NCBI GenBank assembly: GCA_916720285.1
Contig: CAKAQP010000126.1
Location: 1-6,693 of the forward strand
Origin: an uncultured Lachnoanaerobaculum sp.
Lineage (GTDB): Bacteria > Bacillota > Clostridia > Lachnospirales > Lachnospiraceae
DNA: 6,693 bases
Reading direction: 5' to 3'
The position numbers and the translations under genes are program-made. Each line of letters begins with the position of its first letter. The stretch's first letter is position 1. Positions 1-3,886 of the stretch are shown here, in pieces. A model generated the notes under the pieces. That model was not told the origin of the DNA. It worked only from the letters and a program-made list of their open reading frames with translations, and searched no databases.

Positions 1-1
1 A

Positions 2-178
2 AGAAATCCGGAGGATAGAGAATATTTTACAGAATATTTGCAAAATGTGAAGTCGTATGGATTAGAAGTATTTCTCCTGGAATATGGAGCTGACAGTAAA
101 CTAAAAAATGAGATCGAAAAATACTGTATTGAAAATGATTTCCATTGGTATAATGCTAAAAATATTGAGCTGAGGTAG
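2..178 (+). CDS. C-terminal fragment, possible GH114/TM1410-like protein (5' end outside window)
   Basis: An open frame enters from the left edge and ends at TAG 176-178, giving the last 58 residues of a protein. The tail has a helix, a strand reading GLEVFLLEYG, a helix rich in Lys/Glu (DSKLKNEIEKYC) and a closing ENDFHWYNAKNIELR. The order 'sideways or vertical progression, LEY strand, helix, then NDF and a terminal xxIEL' is how I remember the C-termini of GH114/TM1410-type TIM-barrel proteins (endo-alpha-1,4-polygalactosaminidase-like, often secreted). This rests on a short tail only, and the catalytic part is outside the window, so function is uncertain. It could be any other barrel-ending enzyme. 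No gene follows in the same transcription unit with close spacing: the next start codon is about 150 bases away and has its own promoter. Confidence 0.5.
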   Translation, partial: RNPEDREYFTEYLQNVKSYGLEVFLLEYGADSKLKNEIEKYCIENDFHWYNAKNIELR

Positions 179-185
179 TTAAAGG

Positions 186-205
186 CTATACCTAAAGGGG
201 TATAG
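186..205 (+). terminator. Weak hairpin after the upstream gene
   Basis: CTATACC (186-192) pairs perfectly with GGTATAG (199-205) around a 6-nt loop, eight bases after the stop codon of the upstream gene. The position suits transcription termination. However, no T-run follows directly; the nearest T-rich stretch is at about 221-230. It may therefore be a weak or factor-assisted terminator, or an mRNA 3'-end stabiliser. Confidence 0.35.
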
Positions 206-235
206 GCACATTGCATAAAAATCTTATTTTAAATA

Positions 236-263
236 TTGACTTTACTTGTTAAAATACTAAAAT
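236..263 (+). promoter_or_regulatory. Sigma-A-type promoter for the ABC importer
   Basis: A -35 box TTGACT (236-241) is separated by 16 bases from a -10 box TAAAAT (258-263). Both differ from the consensus by a single base. Transcription would start near 270, leaving a leader of roughly 55 bases before the lipoprotein ATG at 327. No riboswitch-sized leader is present, so control is more likely by a DNA-binding repressor than by RNA. Confidence 0.6.
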
Positions 264-274
264 ACATAGTCAGT

Positions 275-293
275 GTAAATTTTAATTATTTAC
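275..293 (+). promoter_or_regulatory. Palindrome overlapping the expected start of transcription (candidate operator)
   Basis: GTAAAT (275-280) and ATTTAC (288-293) form an inverted repeat with a 7-base AT-only centre. It lies about 12 bases downstream of the -10 box, a typical site for a repressor. It does not match the Fur/PerR or DtxR consensus that I know, so the regulator is unnamed. In such AT-rich DNA a 6+6 palindrome can arise by chance. Confidence 0.3.
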
Positions 294-326
294 AGATACA
301 GATTTGAATTACTTGAAGGGAGAAAA

Positions 327-1382
327 ATGAAAAAAACAGCATTATTAACAGGGTTATGTATATCAGCACTTGCATTATCTGCATGTAGCAATCAAAAGAG
401 AGTAGTTGGTTCTAAAGGTGATCAATATACGGTAAATAAGGATGTACAAAAGGTCGACAATGACTCGGAAAAAAAGGAGTATGAGCCATATACCATCACT
501 TTAAATCTTGAGAGATCGGGTGCCGGACAAAATATGGAAGAAACATTTACTTCCGCACCGAAGAGAGTGGTGGCAGACGGAGATCAGATGGTTGATTTTT
601 TCCTTGACCTTGGACTTGAAGATAATATAGCGGGATATACAAGAGGTGCCTGCCTTGATACGGTAAATGATTTTCCTGCAAGGGAAAAATTAAATAAGAT
701 ACTTCCTGATGGACAGAACTTAAATAAGGCATCAAAAGAGCAGATACTAAGCTTAAATGCTGACTTTATGATTGGATGGGATTCACTTTTCTCAGATGAG
801 AATTTCTCTGTGGATTGGTGTTTAAAGAATAATATCATTCCTTACTTCCCATATTCATGTTCAGATAAGGCAACTATGGAAGATGTATATAAGGACTACG
901 ATACTCTTGGACATATTTTTGGAGTAAGTGATGTTGCAGGGCAAAGAGTACAGGCAATGAAGGCCACTATAGAGGAAGTTAAAAATACTTTGGGAGAGGA
1001 TGTTTATAAAGATCCGATTTCAGTATTTGTATATGATTCAGGTGAAGATGCTCCATTTACAGCATGCCAAGGTATACCGGGAGATATGATTAAGCTTGCA
1101 GGTGGCATTTCTATTTTTAATGATATAGACAAAGGCTGGGCAACTCCTTCATGGGAAGAGGTCGTTGCGAGAGATCCTGATGTAATACTTATTTTGGATT
1201 ATGACCATGATACTGAGAAAAAGAGAACTTTTTTAGAAACAAATGATTTCACAAAAAACCTTCGTGCTGTAAAGGAAGGTAGAATTTACAGTGCAAGTTG
1301 TTCAGATATGCAGGGATCGGCAGGTTCTGCAAATGCTGTAAAACTTATGGCAAATGAATTTTATCCTGATAAATTCAAATAG
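327..1382 (+). CDS. ABC transporter substrate-binding lipoprotein, iron/haem/corrinoid family (FecB/BtuF-like)
   Basis: This is a 351-residue extracellular lipoprotein that captures a metal chelate and delivers it to the permease encoded next. A lipoprotein signal peptide (MKK, a hydrophobic stretch, lipobox LSAC with Cys20) is followed by a charged linker to about residue 53. The Peripla_BP_2 (class III binding protein) fold then begins with a strand and APKRVV at 77-82. The helical backbone segment is around 183-225 and the family motif WEEVVARDPDVILIL is at 276-290. Length is normal for the family. The start is fixed by AAGGGAG (316-322), four bases before ATG. Five further cysteines (109, 165, 178, 247, 325) are present in the mature domain. 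The ligand cannot be read from sequence: siderophore, haem or a corrinoid are all possible. The absence of a cobalamin riboswitch mildly favours iron or haem. Confidence 0.9.
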   Translation: MKKTALLTGLCISALALSACSNQKRVVGSKGDQYTVNKDVQKVDNDSEKKEYEPYTITLNLERSGAGQNMEETFTSAPKRVVADGDQMVDFFLDLGLEDNIAGYTRGACLDTVNDFPAREKLNKILPDGQNLNKASKEQILSLNADFMIGWDSLFSDENFSVDWCLKNNIIPYFPYSCSDKATMEDVYKDYDTLGHIFGVSDVAGQRVQAMKATIEEVKNTLGEDVYKDPISVFVYDSGEDAPFTACQGIPGDMIKLAGGISIFNDIDKGWATPSWEEVVARDPDVILILDYDHDTEKKRTFLETNDFTKNLRAVKEGRIYSASCSDMQGSAGSANAVKLMANEFYPDKFK

Positions 1383-1394
1383 ATTTAAGAATAT

Positions 1395-1426
1395 AAAACT
1401 GTCACATATAGTGGCAGTTTTATTTT
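1395..1426 (+). terminator. Intercistronic terminator/attenuator between lipoprotein and permease genes
   Basis: An 11-bp stem (1395-1405 with 1411-1421, one G-T wobble) closes a 5-nt ATATA loop. It is followed by ATTTT, so the T-tract continues from the right arm. It starts 12 bases after the lipoprotein stop and ends just before the permease ribosome-binding site (AGGAG 1427-1431). Such a partial terminator between a binding-protein gene and its membrane components usually sets excess binding protein over transporter. It could also protect the 3' end of a processed lipoprotein mRNA. Confidence 0.7.
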
Positions 1427-1436
1427 AGGAGTTTGT

Positions 1437-2513
1437 ATGTCAAAATTAAAAAAACATTTATTACCGCTTGAATCAAGACAAAGTTATCTTGGTTTTATTT
1501 TGTTTATGATAGTGTTACTTTTTCTATCAATAATAATATCAGTAATTTTAGGAAGTGTAGATATCGGAATAAAAGATATTGCCGGATTTTTGACTAATAA
1601 ATTTAGCGGTAGAAGAGTAGTGGAAATAACATGGGATAAGAGTATTGAGTCAATTGTCTGGGATATTAGATTCCCAAGAGTATTCATAGCTTTTTTTGTA
1701 GGAGCGGGGCTGACGCTTTGCGGAATAATAATGCAGGCGCTGACAAAGAATACATTGGCGGATCCGTATGTGCTTGGTATCTCACAGGGAGCGTCTGCCG
1801 GTGCGGTATTTATGATAATGTACGGTTCGCTGGTATTTTACGGTCCTTACGGAACAATGCTTGGAGCTTTTATAGGAGCAATAGTTTCTATAGTTCTTGC
1901 ACTTCAAATAGCAAAGATTAGGAATAGGATTACCGCTACTCAACTTATACTTTCAGGAATAGCGGTAGCGGCACTTTTTGGGGCAACAACAAATCTTATG
2001 ATCTATTTGCAAAGGACAGGTTCAGATAAGGTGAAAACGGCACAATATTGGATGATGGGTTCGCTGAGCGGATCAACATGGGAAAGGCTTTTATACGTAA
2101 GCATTACATTTTTACTTTGTTTTATAGTTATATATTCCATAAGAAAAATGCTTGATGCAATGCTCTTAGGTGATGATGTGGCAATGACACTTGGTGTAAA
2201 TACTTCAAAACTAAAGATTATTATGATATTGGTTGCGACATTGCTTACCGGTGTTATAGTTTCAATAAGCGGTGTAATAGGCTTTGTAGGACTTACTATA
2301 CCGCATATTACAAGGTCAATTGTCGGAAGCAAGCATACAAGGCTTATACCGGCTGCTACTTTGGTTGGCGGAACATTTCTTGTAGTGGCTGATGTCATAT
2401 CAAGAGTTATTATTTCACCGGAAGAATTGCCTATCGGAGTTGTTTCCGCTTTCTTTGGAGCACCGTTCTTTTTATATTTAATAAAGAAATCTCATAATGG
2501 AGGAAGAGGATGA
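1437..2513 (+). CDS. FecCD/BtuC-family ABC transporter permease
   Basis: A 358-residue polytopic membrane protein forming, as a homodimer, the channel for the chelate delivered by the lipoprotein. The FecCD family (about 10 transmembrane helices) is shown by RFPR at 78-81 and by the GAGLTLCGIIMQ segment (89-100), followed by N105, LADPYVLGISQGAS (107-120). GDDVAMTLGV (245-254) is the cytoplasmic region that contacts the ATPase. The GVIGFVGLTIPHITR helix is at 279-293, and the C-terminal EELPIGVVSAFFGAPFF is at 329-345. Length is standard. ATG at 1437 has AGGAG (1427-1431) five bases upstream. Only one permease gene is present, which fits the BtuC/FhuB-like homodimer arrangement rather than a FecC+FecD pair. 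The gene end overlaps the ATPase start by four bases (ATGA), indicating translational coupling. Confidence 0.93.
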   Translation: MSKLKKHLLPLESRQSYLGFILFMIVLLFLSIIISVILGSVDIGIKDIAGFLTNKFSGRRVVEITWDKSIESIVWDIRFPRVFIAFFVGAGLTLCGIIMQALTKNTLADPYVLGISQGASAGAVFMIMYGSLVFYGPYGTMLGAFIGAIVSIVLALQIAKIRNRITATQLILSGIAVAALFGATTNLMIYLQRTGSDKVKTAQYWMMGSLSGSTWERLLYVSITFLLCFIVIYSIRKMLDAMLLGDDVAMTLGVNTSKLKIIMILVATLLTGVIVSISGVIGFVGLTIPHITRSIVGSKHTRLIPAATLVGGTFLVVADVISRVIISPEELPIGVVSAFFGAPFFLYLIKKSHNGGRG

Positions 2514-3280
2514 TAAAGCTTGAAACAAGGGGAATCACTTATTCCATTGACGGAAAAATCATAATTGACGGAATAGATATAAGCGTAAAAGAAGGGGAAT
2601 TTGTAGGAATTATCGGACCGAATGGTTGCGGCAAGTCTACGCTTCTAAAAAATATATATAAGGTATTTACTCCGGATAGCGGTGCCGCATTTATTGACGG
2701 AAACGATTTGGCTAAACTTTCCAACAGAAAAACCGCAAAAAAGATGTCGGTAATGCAGCAGGAAAATATTGTGGATTTTGATATGACAGTTTATGATATG
2801 GTGATGCTTGGAAGATTTGCACATCAGAAACTCTTCTCGGGAAGTAGTGAAGAGGACAGAGCTATCGTAAACGAGTATATCAAAGAGGTGGGGCTTTCAG
2901 GATATGAAAACAGACATTTTCTTTCATTATCAGGTGGAGAAAAGCAAAGAATTTTACTTGCCAGAGCATTGAGTCAGAAAGCTCCTGTAATACTTCTTGA
3001 TGAACCTACAAATCACTTGGATATAGGATACCAGTATCAAATCATGAATATACTTAAAAGACAAAGCCTGACAATACTTTGTTGTGTACATGATCTTAAT
3101 ATTGCGGCGGCATATTGTGACAGAATTATTTTGATGAAAAACAAGAAAATATTTGATGTCGGAAGTCCGAAAGAGATGCTGACAAAGGAAAATATCAAAG
3201 AGCTTTTTGATATAGATACACATATAATAGAGAATGAAAAGACGGGCAGATTGAATATAATCTTTATGCCTGAGGAATAA
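2510..3280 (+). CDS. ABC transporter ATP-binding protein, FecE/BtuD/FhuC family
   Basis: A 256-residue cytoplasmic ATPase that powers the permease encoded just upstream. All nucleotide-binding elements are intact: Walker A GPNGCGKST (36-44), Q-loop glutamine at 83/84, signature LSLSGGEKQR (138-147), Walker B VILLDEP (160-166) with catalytic Glu165, D-loop NHLD (168-171) and switch histidine His194 in CCVHDLN. The pattern TVYDMVMLGRFAH after the Q-loop and HLDIGYQYQIMNIL after Walker B are typical of the iron-chelate/B12 subfamily. The start ATG overlaps the permease stop and has GGAGGA (2499-2504) ahead of it. The tail after about residue 225 (ELFDIDTHI...) is the usual short C-terminal extension of this family. 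A strong terminator follows within 16 bases, so this is the last gene of the operon. Confidence 0.95.
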   Translation: MIKLETRGITYSIDGKIIIDGIDISVKEGEFVGIIGPNGCGKSTLLKNIYKVFTPDSGAAFIDGNDLAKLSNRKTAKKMSVMQQENIVDFDMTVYDMVMLGRFAHQKLFSGSSEEDRAIVNEYIKEVGLSGYENRHFLSLSGGEKQRILLARALSQKAPVILLDEPTNHLDIGYQYQIMNILKRQSLTILCCVHDLNIAAAYCDRIILMKNKKIFDVGSPKEMLTKENIKELFDIDTHIIENEKTGRLNIIFMPEE

Positions 3281-3295
3281 AATAACTGGAGCATC

Positions 3296-3335
3296 AAAAA
3301 TAGTGTGAATGATATTATCATTTACACTATTTTTT
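3296..3335 (+). terminator. Strong intrinsic terminator ending the ABC importer operon
   Basis: An 18-bp stem (3296-3313 with 3317-3334) has a single G-T wobble (3307/3323) and a 3-nt ATT loop. The right arm ends in six T residues (3330-3335). It begins 15 bases after the ATPase stop codon. The left arm starts with five A residues, so the element would also work for transcripts coming from the other side. Confidence 0.9.
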
Positions 3336-3413
3336 GCTTTATAGACAGTTTTAAAAAGCATTATAAATATAAAAAATAAGAAAAGTTTAAGAAAAAAACT
3401 TTCAAAGTATCAT

Positions 3414-3449
3414 TTGATAGTTCCAAAAACACAAAAAATAGAGTAGAAT
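3414..3449 (+). promoter_or_regulatory. Weak promoter candidate for the surface-protein transcript
   Basis: The stretch 3336-3480 between the operon terminator and the structured leader is very AT-rich, and I see no gene in it. TTGATA (3414-3419) with TAGAGT (3439-3444) has a long 19-base spacer. TAGAAT (3444-3449) is a better -10 box but has only TTCCAA (3421-3426) 17 bases upstream. Either would start transcription near 3450-3456, giving a leader of about 415 bases before the ATG at 3873. Neither is convincing on its own; the position is what supports it. Confidence 0.35.
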
Positions 3450-3512
3450 AGTAAGGATTTAAAAATCAAATTTTATTGTTATTAAGGAGGTGTAGGGTTA
3501 ATCGGGTAAATT

Positions 3513-3548
3513 TTCATTTTTTGCAAAGCAAGAATGCAATAAAATGAA
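3513..3548 (+). other. Leader hairpin 1
   Basis: TTCATTTT (3513-3520) pairs with AAAATGAA (3541-3548), and TTGCA (3521-3525) pairs with TGCAA (3535-3539), with T3540 bulged. This gives a 13-bp stem around a 9-nt loop AAGCAAGAA. The loop size equals that of the GGGCTAG hairpins, but the motif is absent. The GCAAGA of its loop recurs at 3645-3650. Confidence 0.6.
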
Positions 3549-3554
3549 GTCTTT

Positions 3555-3587
3555 GTTTATATGGATAAGGGCTAGATTCGTATAAAC
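3555..3587 (+). other. Leader hairpin 2, GGGCTAG copy 1
   Basis: A continuous 12-bp stem (3555-3566 with 3576-3587, G-T wobbles at 3562/3580 and 3564/3578) closes the loop AAGGGCTAG (3567-3575). It is the longest and clearest of the motif-bearing hairpins. Confidence 0.65.
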
Positions 3588-3596
3588 AAATTTCAT

Positions 3597-3619
3597 TCTT
3601 CTACTAAGAAGATTGTTTT
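3597..3619 (+). other. Leader hairpin 3 with T-rich tail
   Basis: TCTTCT (3597-3602) pairs with AGAAGA (3607-3612) around an ACTA tetraloop, followed by TTGTTTT (3613-3619). The shape is that of a weak intrinsic terminator inside the leader, so it could be a point of premature termination. The stem has only two G-C pairs, so efficiency would be low. Confidence 0.4.
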
Positions 3620-3660
3620 AAATTAAATTGGGCAGTTTATCTATGCAAGAGGGTAAACAA
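3613..3660 (+). other. Leader hairpin 4, degenerate motif copy (TTGGGCAG)
   Basis: TTGTTT (3613-3618) can pair with AAACAA (3655-3660). Inside, TAAA (3624-3627) pairs with TTTA (3636-3639) and presents TTGGGCAG (3628-3635), which is the motif with one T missing, in the same register. The inner stem is only four A-T pairs, and a competing hairpin (GTTTATC 3635-3641 with GGTAAAC 3652-3658, one wobble) is possible. This copy is therefore less certain. Confidence 0.35.
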
Positions 3661-3683
3661 AGGTAAAATAAAGGATATAAAAT

Positions 3684-3773
3684 CAAGGGAAGATTACATG
3701 GGCTAGGTAAGAAACCCTTATTTTGCGAATAAAAACAAGGGTAACTTACTTGGGCTAGGTAGGAAACTCTTGT
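3684..3773 (+). repeat. Imperfect 52-bp tandem direct repeat in the leader
   Basis: Two adjacent units start with CAAGGG at 3684 and 3736. Over the first 38 bases (3684-3721 against 3736-3773) I count seven or eight differences. The shared core is TGGGCTAGGTA followed by GAAAC, and both units later carry GCGAA (3725-3729 and 3781-3785). Each unit encodes one hairpin of the leader, so the duplication copies a structural module. Confidence 0.75.
3685..3719 (+). other. Leader hairpin A, GGGCTAG copy 2 (first tandem unit)
   Basis: The outer stem AAGGG (3685-3689) pairs with CCCTT (3715-3719). A purine internal loop (AAGA / GAAA) follows. The inner stem TTAC (3694-3697) pairs with GTAA (3707-3710) and closes the 9-nt loop ATGGGCTAG (3698-3706). 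Confidence 0.6.
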
Positions 3774-3775
3774 TT
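3733..3775 (+). other. Leader hairpin B, GGGCTAG copy 3 (second tandem unit)
   Basis: The outer stem is nine pairs (3733-3741 with 3767-3775, one G-T wobble at 3740/3768, where unit A has G-C). The internal loop is TAA / AAA. The inner stem CTTAC (3745-3749) pairs with GTAGG (3759-3763) and closes TTGGGCTAG (3750-3758). Most differences from unit A fall in loops or preserve pairing (G-C to G-T at the outer stem, T-A to T-G at the inner stem), which argues for a selected structure. Confidence 0.65.
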
Positions 3776-3832
3776 AAGGTGCGAAAAATACGATTTTAGA
3801 TTCTTTATATTTCAATGGAGGATAACAAGATA

Positions 3833-3886
3833 ATGATTTTATTTTGTACGAAAAGAAAAATAGAGGTGATATATGAAAAAGAATAA
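3833..3886 (+). CDS. Possible upstream ORF overlapping the surface-protein start
   Basis: A 17-codon frame, MILFCTKRKIEVIYEKE, begins at ATG 3833, 11 bases after GGAGG (3817-3821), and ends at TAA 3884-3886. It overlaps the next gene by 14 bases in a different frame. An in-frame ATG at 3815 would lengthen it to 23 codons but lacks a ribosome site. Its translation would run across the ribosome-binding site and start codon of the surface protein, so it could couple or limit initiation there. The peptide resembles nothing I know, and a chance ORF is a fair alternative. Confidence 0.3.
   Translation: MILFCTKRKIEVIYEKE

Larger units (their letters stand above)
3484..3790 (+). ncRNA. Structured multi-hairpin 5' leader with repeated GGGCTAG loop motif (unassigned)
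   Basis: The ~300 bases ahead of the surface-protein gene fold on paper into at least six consecutive local hairpins and have no convincing coding frame. Three hairpins (3555-3587, 3685-3719, 3733-3775) display a 9-nt apical loop of the form WWGGGCTAG, each time with the final G directly abutting the 3' arm of the stem. A fourth, weaker hairpin shows TTGGGCAG at 3628-3635. Stems differ in sequence while loops are conserved, which is the signature of a recognised RNA element rather than of a DNA repeat. I compared it from memory with c-di-GMP-I/II, c-di-AMP, preQ1, guanidine-II, SAM, THF, ZTP, T-box and cobalamin elements and found no match. It is probably a cis-acting regulator of the downstream gene; ligand- or protein-binding is inference. 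Confidence 0.6.

Noticed and set aside
2003..2398. 131-codon minus-strand frame inside the permease gene
   Set aside because: A shadow of a well-conserved FecCD permease; the encoded sequence has no domain and no gene-like context.
3308..3322. Fur-box-like palindrome near TGATATTATCA
   Set aside because: It is the apex of the operon's terminator hairpin downstream of the last gene, not in a promoter.
2954..3361. 135-codon minus-strand frame across the ATPase end and the terminator
   Set aside because: It covers the intact ATPase Walker B/H-loop region and reads through the 18-bp terminator hairpin, so it is antisense to real features.
3700..3785. Resemblance of the leader to known riboswitches (GEMM, preQ1, tandem guanidine-II)
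   Set aside because: Only short words match; the GGGCTAG loops lack the ACGR loops of guanidine-II, the preQ1 pseudoknot and the tetraloop-receptor layout of c-di-GMP-I. No family could be assigned.
3684..3785. CRISPR-like repeat array
   Set aside because: There are only two adjacent imperfect 52-bp units with no spacers between identical repeats and no cas genes in view.
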